Assembly (NCBI GenBank): GCA_964614535.1
Contig: CAZTOZ010000017.1
Span: 49,594-113,593, forward strand
DNA: 64,000 bases
Reading direction: 5' to 3'
Source of the DNA: JALSHZ01 sp964614535
GTDB taxonomy: Bacteria > Pseudomonadota > Gammaproteobacteria > UWMA-0217
Numbering within the stretch: position 1 is the stretch's first letter; the number at the start of each line of letters is the position of its first letter. Below, piece by piece: positions 34,270-42,676 of the stretch. The notes under the pieces were generated by a model. That model was not told the DNA's origin and searched no databases. It saw nothing but the letters and a program-made list of their open reading frames with translations. The position numbers and the translations under genes are program-made.

Positions 34270-34731
34270 ATGTACTATCTCATACCCATCCATCAGGTTG
34301 CCGCCATCATCTGGGTGGGCGGCATGTTCTTCGCACACATGGCGCTGCGCCCGGCGGCGCTGGCCACGCTGCAACCACCGCAACGGCTGCCCCTGTTCGC
34401 CAAGGTCTTCAGCCACTTCTTTCGCTGGGTCTGGCTGAGCGTCATCGCCCTGCTGGTCACCGGCTTCATCCTGCTGTTCGGCTGGTTCGGCGGAATGAAG
34501 GGCGCACCGATCCACGTCCACCTGATGCTCACGCTGGGGCTGGTGATGACCCTCATCTACCTCTTCATCTTCTTCGTCCCCTATGGCCGCCTGAAACAAG
34601 AGGTCGCGGCACAGAACTGGCCCAAGGCCGGCAAGGCGCTCGACACCATCCGCAAGCTGGTGGTCACCAACCTCACGCTGGGAATGGTCATCGTCATCAC
34701 CACCGCCGCCGGCCGTTACCTCGGATTGTAG
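34270..34731 (+). CDS. CopD-family small membrane protein
   Basis: A 153-residue protein with four helices (YLIPIHQVAAIIWVGGMFFA, WVWLSVIALLVTGFILLFGW, HVHLMLTLGLVMTLIYLFIF, LTLGMVIVITTAAGRYL). The HQVAAIIWVGGMFF pattern is that of the CopD/DUF4149-like group of putative copper or haem-related membrane proteins. The ATG at 34270 is preferred because GGAG lies 9 bases before it. A bidirectional terminator separates it from the convergent cytochrome c gene; a redox link is suggestive only. Confidence 0.72.
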   Translation: MYYLIPIHQVAAIIWVGGMFFAHMALRPAALATLQPPQRLPLFAKVFSHFFRWVWLSVIALLVTGFILLFGWFGGMKGAPIHVHLMLTLGLVMTLIYLFIFFVPYGRLKQEVAAQNWPKAGKALDTIRKLVVTNLTLGMVIVITTAAGRYLGL

Positions 34732-34742
34732 GCCGCAGACAC

Positions 34743-34771
34743 AAAAAAGCCCGCGTTTCGCGGGCTTTTTT
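34743..34771. terminator. Bidirectional intrinsic terminator
   Basis: Six A, GCCCGCG, loop TTT, CGCGGGC, six T. It lies between the convergent CopD-like and cytochrome c genes and can serve both. Confidence 0.93.
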
Positions 34772-34789
34772 GCCTGATTTGCCTGACGA

Positions 34790-35104
34790 TCAGGGCTTCA
34801 AGGTGGCGATGAAGGCCGCCAGATTCTCGATGTCGGCATCGCTCAGACCGGCGGTCATCGCCTTCATCGTCGCGTTGTCGCGCTTGCCGCTCTTGAACGC
34901 ATGCAACTGCTCCTTGACGAACGCGGCATCCTTACCGGCCAGGGTCGGATTCAGCGCCGGATTGGGGCTGACGCCGTTGGCGCCATGACACCCCTGGCAC
35001 ATGGCGAACTTGGCCTTACCGGCCGCCGCATCACCGCCGGCCAACGCCACCGTCGAAGACAGCGCCAACGCCGTGGCGAGGACCACTTTGGACAACTTTT
35101 TCAT
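34790..35104 (-). CDS. Small class I cytochrome c (c5/c553-like)
   Basis: Periplasmic monohaem electron carrier of 104 residues. Residues 1-22 are a signal peptide (KVVLATALALSSTVALA). The haem site is CQGCH, and the distal methionine is likely in NATMKAMTAGLSD, the usual position near the C-terminus. The ATG at 35104 is chosen for the signal peptide and the GGAGAG ribosome site. It needs the ccm system encoded in this window for maturation. It probably shuttles electrons between a bc1 complex and a terminal oxidase or reductase. Confidence 0.92.
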   Translation of the reverse strand: MKKLSKVVLATALALSSTVALAGGDAAAGKAKFAMCQGCHGANGVSPNPALNPTLAGKDAAFVKEQLHAFKSGKRDNATMKAMTAGLSDADIENLAAFIATLKP

Positions 35105-35316
35105 AGGACTCTCCGTAAACTCAATGGGAAAACGCCAGCCCGAACTGGCGCGACAAGACCCTCGGGCCTCGAGCGAACCCTTCAGGATTCGCGGTTGGGT
35201 GGAATGATTGCGGGGCACTTTCTATCAGATGCCCAATGGCCTTGCAAACCGGTTTTTTCCGATCCCGAGACCCCGGTTACAGAATGGTCTCACCGTAGTC
35301 CGTGTTCAGTCGGCGT

Positions 35317-35913
35317 TCAGCCATGATCCTTTTCGGCGACGGCCACCGTATAGGTCCGGCCCTGCTTGAGCTTGCGATAGTTGCCGAACACCTCGGTGAG
35401 ATTGCGCTTCATGAACTGCCGCAGGCCATTGATGGTCACCACATAGAACCGCCCACCCGCCTTCAACCGGTGACGCCCCTCGTACAGCCACAGCGTCAGC
35501 AGCTCCTTACCCACCTTTGCCGGGATGTTGGAGGCGATGAGATCGAAACGGGCAGTGGCGGGCAGGTGGTCGAAACCGTTGCTCAGCAACGCCTCGGCGT
35601 TGTCGATGCCATTGAGGGCGAGATTGCGGTTGGCGTAGTCGACGGCGACGAAGTCCTTGTCCACCAGTAGCGTCCGGCCCTGCGGCGCCTTCCTTGCCAA
35701 CAGCATGCCGATGGGTCCGTAACCACAACCCAGATCGAGGCAGTCGTCCGCAGCGGAGATCTCCAGATGGTCGCCGAGCAGCCGCGTGCCCTCATCGAGC
35801 TCGCGCGGGGAGAACAGCCCCCAGGTGGTACGAAACCGCAACGGCTCACCACCCAGCGTCGCCGAGAACTCGATGTCCTTGCGCAAGCTGGCGAGATAGG
35901 CCGCCGTCTCCAT
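35317..35913 (-). CDS. Class I SAM methyltransferase (MTS/RsmC-like)
   Basis: A 198-residue methyltransferase. Motif I is CLDLGCGYGPIGMLLA, then LLVDKDFVAVDYANRNLALN and a catalytic-site motif SNIPAKVGKE in the place of the NPPF/NPPY of rRNA N-methyltransferases. The C-terminal FYVVTINGLRQFMKRNL resembles small-domain rRNA guanine methyltransferases such as RsmC/YbxB. Its ATG overlaps the purK stop by one base, so it is translated with purE-purK; a functional link to purines is not implied. Confidence 0.82.
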   Translation of the reverse strand: METAAYLASLRKDIEFSATLGGEPLRFRTTWGLFSPRELDEGTRLLGDHLEISAADDCLDLGCGYGPIGMLLARKAPQGRTLLVDKDFVAVDYANRNLALNGIDNAEALLSNGFDHLPATARFDLIASNIPAKVGKELLTLWLYEGRHRLKAGGRFYVVTINGLRQFMKRNLTEVFGNYRKLKQGRTYTVAVAEKDHG

Positions 35914-37037
35914 CAGCCCAGCACCCGAAAGGCAGCCTCGGAGAGCCGCTGGAGTCCGGCCGCATCGGCGCCGAGCCAGCAGAAATGCCCCATCTTGCGG
36001 CCGGGGCGCGGCTCGGCCTTGCCATAGAGATGCAGCTTGACCTCGGGATGGGCCAGCAGACCGGCCCAGTCGGGATCACCCGCCGCCCACAGATCACCAA
36101 GCAGATTCACCATCACCACCGGCGACAGCAACGTCGTCGCCCCAAACGGCAGGCCGCAGATGGCCCGCAGCTGCTGTTCGAACTGGGAAGTGATGCAGGC
36201 ATCGATACTGTAGTGCCCGCTGTTGTGGGTACGCGGCGCGATCTCGTTGACCAGCAGCCGCCCACCCCGTTCGACGAAGAACTCGACCGCCATCACCCCC
36301 TGGTAGTCCAACGCTTCGGCCAGCGCCACGGCCTGGTCCTGCGCCTGCCGCTGCAGCGCCTCGTCCAGCGCGGCCGGCACGGTGGAACGATGCAGAATGC
36401 CGTTGCGGTGCTCGTTCTCGGCCACCGGGAAAACGCTGACCCGCCCGTCGACGCCACGGGCCAGCACCACCGACACCTCCAACGCCAGCTCGATGCGCTG
36501 CTCCAACACGCAGGCAGCCTCTTCCAGCCGCGCAAAGGCGGTGCGCACCTCGTCGGGCGAGCCGACGACGATCTGCCCCTTGCCGTCGTAACCAAACTCG
36601 GCAATCTTCAAAATGGCGGGAAAGACGAAATCGGCAGGCAGCCGGTCGATGTCGGCAACGCTTTCGATGACGGCAAACGGTGCAGTGGCCAGCCCGGTCT
36701 CGCGGATGAAGCGCTTCTCGCGGATGCGGTTCTGCGTCTTCTCCACCGCATCGCCATGGGGACAGACCCGTGTCCACCGGGCCAGCCGGCGTAGCGTATC
36801 GGCCGGAATGTTCTCGAACTCGGTGGTCACCACCGCACAACGCTCGCCCATCCGGCGCAACGCCTGCTCGTCGCGGTAGTCCGCTTCGATATGCTCGTCG
36901 GCGAGACCGCCGGCCGGGCTGGCGGGATCGGGATCGAGAACGACGACGCGATACCCCATCGTCCGTGCCACCGTGGTGAACATCCGCCCGAGCTGGCCCC
37001 CGCCGAGCATGCCGATGGTCGCACCGGGCGAAATCAT
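35913..37037 (-). CDS. purK: N5-carboxyaminoimidazole ribonucleotide synthase
   Basis: ATP-grasp enzyme converting AIR and bicarbonate to N5-CAIR in purine synthesis. The 374-residue protein starts IGMLGGGQLGRMFTTVARTM, has VTTEFENIPADTL, KIAEFGYDGKGQIVV and the metal-binding RLLVNEIAPRTHNSGHYSID. The start overlaps the purE stop by 4 bases. Normal length. Confidence 0.97.
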   Translation of the reverse strand: MISPGATIGMLGGGQLGRMFTTVARTMGYRVVVLDPDPASPAGGLADEHIEADYRDEQALRRMGERCAVVTTEFENIPADTLRRLARWTRVCPHGDAVEKTQNRIREKRFIRETGLATAPFAVIESVADIDRLPADFVFPAILKIAEFGYDGKGQIVVGSPDEVRTAFARLEEAACVLEQRIELALEVSVVLARGVDGRVSVFPVAENEHRNGILHRSTVPAALDEALQRQAQDQAVALAEALDYQGVMAVEFFVERGGRLLVNEIAPRTHNSGHYSIDACITSQFEQQLRAICGLPFGATTLLSPVVMVNLLGDLWAAGDPDWAGLLAHPEVKLHLYGKAEPRPGRKMGHFCWLGADAAGLQRLSEAAFRVLG

Positions 37038-37531
37038 GACGCGGCGGGGGGCAACGTCATGTCGAGGGCCTGCTGCCGCTGCTCGGCGCGAAAGGCCCGC
37101 AGCTTCTCATCCAGCGCCGCGTCGTGGCGCGCCAGCATCGCCACGGCGAACAGCGCGGCATTGATCGCACCGGCCTCACCGATGGCGAAGGTCGCGACCG
37201 GCACCCCTTTCGGCATCTGCACGATGCTGTAGAGCGAATCCTGGCCGCTCAGATGACGCGAAGGCACCGGCACCCCGAGCACCGGCACCGGGGTCTTGGC
37301 CGCCAGCATCCCCGGCAGATGCGCGGCACCGCCGGCACCAGCGATGATACAGTGCAGCCCGCGCGCCGCCGCCGATTCGGCATAGGCGAACATCTCGTCC
37401 GGCGTGCGATGGGCGGAGACCACCCGATACTCGCAGGCCACGCCGAAGCGCTCGAGCATGGCCACCGCATGCTGCATGATCGGCCAGTCACTGTCGCTGC
37501 CCATTACCACACCGACTCGTCTCTCCGTCAT
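37034..37531 (-). CDS. purE: N5-CAIR mutase (PurE)
   Basis: Class I PurE of 165 residues, converting N5-CAIR to CAIR. The N-terminal VGVVMGSDSDWPIMQHA, the SAHRTPDEMFAYAESA segment with the catalytic histidine, and IIAGAGGAAHLPGMLAA are diagnostic. First gene of purE-purK-methyltransferase, divergent from purC, so the first three CAIR/SAICAR steps are clustered. Confidence 0.97.
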   Translation of the reverse strand: MTERRVGVVMGSDSDWPIMQHAVAMLERFGVACEYRVVSAHRTPDEMFAYAESAAARGLHCIIAGAGGAAHLPGMLAAKTPVPVLGVPVPSRHLSGQDSLYSIVQMPKGVPVATFAIGEAGAINAALFAVAMLARHDAALDEKLRAFRAEQRQQALDMTLPPAAS

Positions 37532-37646
37532 TGGCTTTCACCCGCCCGTCAAAAAACCGACCTTTATACCGGGAACCCGCCACCGTGCCAACCCCAGCAC
37601 AGCAAAAGATGTGACAGCCGCCAAACCCGCAAGGTATCATCGCGCG

Positions 37647-38537
37647 ATGCCCGAGCCAGACTACAGCTACGCAACCATCACCTCCCTGCCGCTGGTCAAC
37701 CGGGGCAAGGTGCGGGAGATCTATGCCATCGACGACGACCATCTGCTGATCGTCACCTCCGACCGAATCTCCGCCTTCGACGTGGTGCTGCCCTCCACCA
37801 TCCCCGGCAAGGGAGAGGTGTTGACCCAGCTGTCACTGTTCTGGTTCGACAAGACCGCCGGCATCGTGCCCAACCAGCTCACCGGGATGACGCTGGCGCA
37901 GGCCTTGCCCGACCCCGCCGAGCGCCGCGGACTGGAGAAGCGCAGCATCGTCGCCAAGCGCCTCACCCCGCTGCCGGTGGAGGCCATCGTCCGGGGCTAT
38001 CTCATCGGCTCCGGCTGGAAGGACTACCAAAGCACTGGCCAAGTCTGCGGCATCGACCTGCCGCCGGGGCTGCGGATGGCCGACCGACTGCCCGAGCCGC
38101 TGTACACACCATCGACGAAGGCCGCCATCGGCGACCATGACGAGAACATCCGCTTCGAGCAGACCGTCGAACTGCTGGGCGAACCGCTGGCCACCACGGT
38201 TCGTGACATCAGCCTGCGGATCTACCGGATGGCGGCGGAGCACGCCCGTCGGCACGGCATCATCATCGCCGACACCAAGTTCGAGTTTGGCCTCGACGCC
38301 ACCGGCAAGCTGCACTTGATCGACGAAGTGCTGACCCCCGACTCATCACGCTTCTGGCCCGCCCAGACCTGGCGGCCCGGCATCTCCCCGCCTTCGTTCG
38401 ACAAACAGTACGTGCGCGACTATCTGGAGACACTGGCGTGGGACAAGACCGCGCCCGGCCCCGAACTGCCGGCCGAGGTGATCCACAAGACGGCCGAAAA
38501 ATACCGCGAGGCCCAGCGCCTCCTGACTGGCGGCTGA
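37647..38537 (+). CDS. purC: SAICAR synthetase
   Basis: Ligates aspartate to CAIR in purine synthesis. The 296-residue protein belongs to the longer PurC group: LPLVNRGKVREIYAIDDDHL, TSDRISAFDVVLPSTIPGKG, VEAIVRGYLIGSGWKDY and IIADTKFEFGLDATGKL with IDEVLTPDSSRFW. The ATG at 37647 gives the family's usual N-terminus; upstream frame is non-coding overlap with the purE promoter region. Divergent from purE. Confidence 0.96.
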   Translation: MPEPDYSYATITSLPLVNRGKVREIYAIDDDHLLIVTSDRISAFDVVLPSTIPGKGEVLTQLSLFWFDKTAGIVPNQLTGMTLAQALPDPAERRGLEKRSIVAKRLTPLPVEAIVRGYLIGSGWKDYQSTGQVCGIDLPPGLRMADRLPEPLYTPSTKAAIGDHDENIRFEQTVELLGEPLATTVRDISLRIYRMAAEHARRHGIIIADTKFEFGLDATGKLHLIDEVLTPDSSRFWPAQTWRPGISPPSFDKQYVRDYLETLAWDKTAPGPELPAEVIHKTAEKYREAQRLLTGG

Positions 38538-38545
38538 CCAGCCCC

Positions 38546-39265
38546 ATGCCCAAGATCACCGGCACCGGCCATTGCGCCACCTGCCCCATCCGCCATTTGA
38601 GCATTTTCGCCAATCTGCGCCCGCAACGGCTCGACAACATCCCGTTTCGCCCACTGATCTCCCGCTATCGGGCCGGCGAGACCATCTACCGGCAAGGCGA
38701 CCGGGCCGATGCACTGTTCACGGTGCGCAGCGGCATCGTCAAGATCACCAAATCGATGGCCAACGGGCGCAGCCACATCCTCTATCTCGAAACCGGGGGC
38801 GCGCTGCTGGGGTGGGACAGTTTTCTCGAAGATCACTACAGCCAGAGCGCCATCGCCGTCTCCGACGTCGAAGTCTGTCACTTGCCGGAACCCGATCTCA
38901 ACCGCCTACGCCGGAACGACCTGGAGCTGGACAACGCCATTCTGCAGCGCTGGGTCACCAGCCTGCGCCGCGCCGAAAGCCGGATGCTCGACCTCTCGAC
39001 CCGCAAGGGTTCGGAGAAACTCGCCGCCCTGCTGCTGGAGTGGTGTGCCGACGCCGCGCCCGGGACCTGGGTGGATCTGCCACTGACCCGGGGCGAGCTG
39101 GGCGAAATGCTCGGCCTCACGGTGGAGACCATCAGCCGCTTTCTCGCCGACTGGCGCAAGCGCGGCATCATCAGCGAGCAGCAGCGCAAGATCCGCATCG
39201 ACGATCACCCGGCGCTGGAAGCCATCGCCGACGGCGCCGGCAGACGCGGCGCCAGGAAAGCGTAG
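38546..39265 (+). CDS. Crp/Fnr-family regulator, FNR-like with an altered Fe-S ligand set
   Basis: A 239-residue transcription factor: an N-terminal cysteine region, a cyclic-nucleotide-binding-type beta roll (about 35-115), a dimer helix and a C-terminal helix-turn-helix with LTVETISRFLADWRKRG. The E-x-x-SR pattern (ETISR, 194-198) is that of FNR/ANR, which bind TTGAT half sites. FNR's cluster ligands C20/C23/C29/C122 align with Cys10, Cys13, Ser19 and Cys111 here, so one ligand is replaced. It may hold an altered cluster, be a redox thiol sensor, or be constitutive. It starts 8 bases after purC, but the linkage is probably incidental. It could act on the FNR-like boxes near glgB/glgC and nap. 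Confidence 0.85.
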   Translation: MPKITGTGHCATCPIRHLSIFANLRPQRLDNIPFRPLISRYRAGETIYRQGDRADALFTVRSGIVKITKSMANGRSHILYLETGGALLGWDSFLEDHYSQSAIAVSDVEVCHLPEPDLNRLRRNDLELDNAILQRWVTSLRRAESRMLDLSTRKGSEKLAALLLEWCADAAPGTWVDLPLTRGELGEMLGLTVETISRFLADWRKRGIISEQQRKIRIDDHPALEAIADGAGRRGARKA

Positions 39266-39291
39266 CGCCGACGCTGCTATACTGGCCACCC

Positions 39292-40386
39292 ATGAAAATC
39301 AATGGCCAACCTCACCGCACCATCTGGCTCGAGGAGCCGGACCGGCTCACCATCATCGACCAGACCCGTCTGCCGCACGAATTCATCACCCGACGGCTCC
39401 ACGACCTCGACGACGCGGCCCGCGCCATCACCGAGATGTGGGTGCGGGGCGCCCCACTGATCGGCGCCACCGCCGCCTGGGGCATCTGGCTGGCCATACG
39501 GGAAGCGCCCACCGATGCAAGCCTCGACCATGCCGCCACGACGCTGCTGGCGACACGCCCCACCGCCGTCAATCTGCGCTGGGCCGTCGAACGAATGACC
39601 GCACTGCTGCAACCATTGCCGCCGGCACAACGTCCGGCGGCAGCCAAGGCCATGGCCAAGACGCTCTGCGACGAAGACGTGGAGACCAACAGCCGCATCG
39701 GCGACAACGGCGTCGAACCGATCGAGAGACTCTGGCGGCAACACCAACGCACCATCCACATTCTGACCCACTGCAATGCCGGCTGGCTCGCCACCGTCGA
39801 TTGGGGCACCGCGCTGGCACCGATCTACAAGGCCCACGACGCCGGCATCCCCGTTCATGTCTGGGTGGACGAAACCCGGCCACGCAACCAGGGCGCCAGT
39901 CTGACGGCATGGGAACTGGGCGCTCACGGCGTTCCCCATCACGTCATCGCCGACAACGCCGGCGGCCATCTGATGCAGCATGGCGAGGTGGACCTCTGCA
40001 TCGTCGGCACCGACCGCACCACCCGCGGAGGCGACGTCTGCAACAAGATCGGCACCTACCTGAAGGCGCTGGCGGCTCGGGACAACGACATTCCGTTCTA
40101 CGTCGCGCTGCCCGGCAGCACCATCGACTGGCGAATCGACGACGGGTTGGCACGAATCCCCATCGAGGAGCGCGCAGCGGACGAGGTGACCCACATCCAG
40201 GGCAAATGCGACGACGGTACCATCCGCCGCGTTCAGCTCCCGCCGGACGACAGCCCGGCCCGCAACCCCGCCTTCGACGTGACCCCGGCACGGCTGATCA
40301 CCGGGCTGATCACCGAACGCGGCATCTGCGAAGCGAGCGAAGCCGGTCTCACCGCCCTCTATCCCGAGAAGTCCGCCTCCGAATGA
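39292..40386 (+). CDS. mtnA: S-methyl-5-thioribose-1-phosphate isomerase
   Basis: Isomerises methylthioribose-1-P to methylthioribulose-1-P in the salvage of 5'-methylthioadenosine. The 364-residue protein has TRLPHEFITRRL, MWVRGAPLIGATAAWG, ILTHCNAGWLATVDWGTALA (catalytic Cys), HVWVDETRPRNQGASLTAWE and VGTDRTTRGGDVCNKIGTY (catalytic Asp), all typical of MtnA. The 3' end overlaps the following aldolase by 4 bases. The partner is a FucA-type aldolase, not a clear MtnB dehydratase. Confidence 0.95.
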   Translation: MKINGQPHRTIWLEEPDRLTIIDQTRLPHEFITRRLHDLDDAARAITEMWVRGAPLIGATAAWGIWLAIREAPTDASLDHAATTLLATRPTAVNLRWAVERMTALLQPLPPAQRPAAAKAMAKTLCDEDVETNSRIGDNGVEPIERLWRQHQRTIHILTHCNAGWLATVDWGTALAPIYKAHDAGIPVHVWVDETRPRNQGASLTAWELGAHGVPHHVIADNAGGHLMQHGEVDLCIVGTDRTTRGGDVCNKIGTYLKALAARDNDIPFYVALPGSTIDWRIDDGLARIPIEERAADEVTHIQGKCDDGTIRRVQLPPDDSPARNPAFDVTPARLITGLITERGICEASEAGLTALYPEKSASE

Positions 40387-41015
40387 GCCTGCGTCAGCGA
40401 CTGCTCGACACCGCACTGGAGACGATCCGCCTCGGCTTGAATCGCGGCGCATCGGGCAACCTCAGCGTCCGAGACGACGACACCTTCCTGATCACCCCGT
40501 CGGCCCTTCCCTTCGAACGGTGCAGCGCCGACGACATGGTCCGAATGTCGCTGGACGGACGCTGGGAGGGCGCGCGCAAGCCATCGAGCGAATGGCGCTT
40601 CCACCGCGACATCTACCGCCACCGCCCGGACGCCCAGGCGGTGATCCACGCTCACCCGGTCTGGAGCACGACGCTGGCCTGCCTCCACCGCGAGATACCG
40701 GCGGTACACTACATGATTGCGCTGGCCGGCGGCGACTCGATCCGCTGCGCGCCCTACGCCATCTTCGGCAGCCAGGCACTCTCGGATCATGCCCTCGACG
40801 CCTTGCGGGACCGCAAGGCCTGCCTGCTGGCCAATCATGGACTGCTGTGCCTGGAATCCTCTTTGGAACGAGCCCTGTCACTGGCACAGGAGGTGGAGTT
40901 GCTGGCACAGATCTACTGCCAGACATTGAGCATCGGCAACCCCGTGTTATTGAGCGAAGAGGAGATCAGCGCGGTCATCGAGCGCTTTGCCGATTATCGA
41001 TCGTTGCAAAAGTAA
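40383..41015 (+). CDS. Class II aldolase of the fuculose-1-phosphate aldolase type (Ald2-like)
   Basis: A 210-residue zinc aldolase. Compared with E. coli FucA from memory, the zinc histidines H92/H94/H155 align with H89, H91 and H152 and the catalytic E73 with Glu70 (PSSEWRFH), all offset by three. RLGLNRGASGNLSVR and AVHYMIALAGGDSIRCAPYA are also close to FucA. Coupled to mtnA (ATGA overlap), it probably cleaves 5-methylthioribulose-1-P or 5-deoxyribulose-1-P to DHAP and an aldehyde, as in the DHAP shunt of Rhodospirillum rubrum. MtnB dehydratase, a relative of the same fold, is the alternative but fits the motifs less well. Confidence 0.85.
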   Translation: MSLRQRLLDTALETIRLGLNRGASGNLSVRDDDTFLITPSALPFERCSADDMVRMSLDGRWEGARKPSSEWRFHRDIYRHRPDAQAVIHAHPVWSTTLACLHREIPAVHYMIALAGGDSIRCAPYAIFGSQALSDHALDALRDRKACLLANHGLLCLESSLERALSLAQEVELLAQIYCQTLSIGNPVLLSEEEISAVIERFADYRSLQK

Positions 41016-41083
41016 CCTTCCCCTTGCAGACCACCGGGTACGGCCGCTGGGGCGATCGGAGTCCCGGGCCACCGGGAAAGGCG

Positions 41084-42676
41084 TCAGACCACCAGGTCCA
41101 GCTCCTCCTGACACAGCGTATCGTCATTGGCCGGCGGCAACCCGTTGAGCGCACTGAGCGGCATCGGTCGATGCAACAGATAGCCCTGCAGAAAGTCGAT
41201 GCCAACGCTACGCAACACCTTTTCGGTGAGATCGTCCTCGACATACTCCGCAACGGTTCGCGCCTTCATGTGACGGGCCACATGGATGATGGCGACGATC
41301 ATCGCATTCTCCAGCCCGCCACGGGCCACCTTGCTGATGAGACTGCCGTCGATCTTCACATAGTCCACATCGAGCTGCTGCAGATAGGCGAACGACGACA
41401 TGCCGCTGCCAAAGTCGTCGAGCGCGAAACGGCAGCCAATCGCCTTGAGACGCCGGATGAAGCGCTGGGCATTGTCAAGATTGGAGATCACCGCGGTCTC
41501 GGTCACCTCGAAGGTCACCAGCGAAGGATCGACCTGGTAGGTCTGGAACAGTTGCAACACCTCCCCGAGAAAACGCTCGTTGGAGAGCGACTGGCCGGAG
41601 AGATTGATCGAGAAGCTGCATCCGCTGCGCTGCCTGCCTCCCCGGTCACGGTGACCGTTGACCCGCGGATTCTCCGCCATCCAGCGCAGCGCCGAACGGA
41701 CCACCCAGCGGTCGATATCGAGCGCCAGGCCGTAGTTCTCGGCCACCGGAATGAACTGCGCGGGATAGACCATCCGGCCATCCTTGGCGTGCATCCGCAC
41801 CAGCACCTCATAGTGGGCCTGGTGACCCTCCGCCTGGGCCACCGAGCAGATCTCCTGCACGTAGAGTTCCAGCCGGTTCTCGCGAATGGCCTGCGGAATG
41901 TCGTGGGCACAGCCGGCATGGGACTTGTTCTGCCGCAATTCCTCCGCCGACGCATCCATCACCCGGATCTGGTTCCGCCCCGCGCGCTTGGCGATATAGC
42001 AGGCCGTATCGGCGGCATGGAACACCGACTGCAAGTGGCTGTGCTCGCGATCCACTGGCACCACGCCAATGCTGACGCCGATTTCGAACAGACGGCCATG
42101 CCAGAAGAAACGGAAATCCCGCACCGCGGCGGAGAGGGCCTCGGCCACCTCCTTGCCACGCTCCAGGCTGGCGCCGGGCAGCAGCACGCCAAACTCATCG
42201 CCGCCGATGCGCGCCAGGGTATCGTTGGGGCCCAGACAGGCCTGCAGCTTCGGCGGCAGTTGCTTCAGCAGCGCATCGCCGGCTGCATGGCCACAAGTAT
42301 CATTGACCGACTTGAACTGATCCAGATCGAGGAACATGACGACATGGCGGGCGCGCGCCATCTCCGCCTGCCGGCAAAGCTGCGTCGCCCGGCGTTTGAA
42401 TTCGCGGCGGTTGATCAAGCGGGTCAGCGAATCGTGGGCCGCCTCCCATTTGAGGTTGCGCGCCACCTGCTCGGCCCGCGCCGCCTTTTCCAGCAGCTCC
42501 CGTTCATGCGCGCGCAAGCCGCGGATGAAGCGCAGCCCCAGCAGCGTGACGATGAGCAGAGGAATCAGGGAAAGCAGCAGAGCACGGTGGAAGTGTTCGC
42601 CTTCGAGCGGCGATACCAGGATCAGGGCCTCTGCGCCCATCAGGACGAGAACAGCGCACAGCCCCGCATACAGCAT
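41084..42676 (-). CDS. Membrane-anchored GGDEF-EAL c-di-GMP protein
   Basis: About 530 residues. Two N-terminal helices (LMLYAGLCAVLVLMGAEALI and ALLLSLIPLLIVTLLGL) are followed by a short coiled coil, a GGDEF domain with intact ARIGGDEFGVLLPG, and an EAL domain. The EAL motif reads EVL (YEVLVRM); the DDFGSGMSSFAYL loop and VDYVKIDGSLI are intact, with ETAVISN before them. Diguanylate cyclase activity looks possible and phosphodiesterase activity plausible. ATG at 42676 is preferred (AAGGA upstream); a GTG at 42697 would add seven residues. It may link c-di-GMP to exopolysaccharide or biofilm formation. A palindrome lies upstream at 42728-42748. Confidence 0.9.
   Translation of the reverse strand: MLYAGLCAVLVLMGAEALILVSPLEGEHFHRALLLSLIPLLIVTLLGLRFIRGLRAHERELLEKAARAEQVARNLKWEAAHDSLTRLINRREFKRRATQLCRQAEMARARHVVMFLDLDQFKSVNDTCGHAAGDALLKQLPPKLQACLGPNDTLARIGGDEFGVLLPGASLERGKEVAEALSAAVRDFRFFWHGRLFEIGVSIGVVPVDREHSHLQSVFHAADTACYIAKRAGRNQIRVMDASAEELRQNKSHAGCAHDIPQAIRENRLELYVQEICSVAQAEGHQAHYEVLVRMHAKDGRMVYPAQFIPVAENYGLALDIDRWVVRSALRWMAENPRVNGHRDRGGRQRSGCSFSINLSGQSLSNERFLGEVLQLFQTYQVDPSLVTFEVTETAVISNLDNAQRFIRRLKAIGCRFALDDFGSGMSSFAYLQQLDVDYVKIDGSLISKVARGGLENAMIVAIIHVARHMKARTVAEYVEDDLTEKVLRSVGIDFLQGYLLHRPMPLSALNGLPPANDDTLCQEELDLVV

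Noticed and set aside
37604..37625. CRP site between purE and purC
   Set aside because: Only the left half (TGTGA) is present; the right half does not match.
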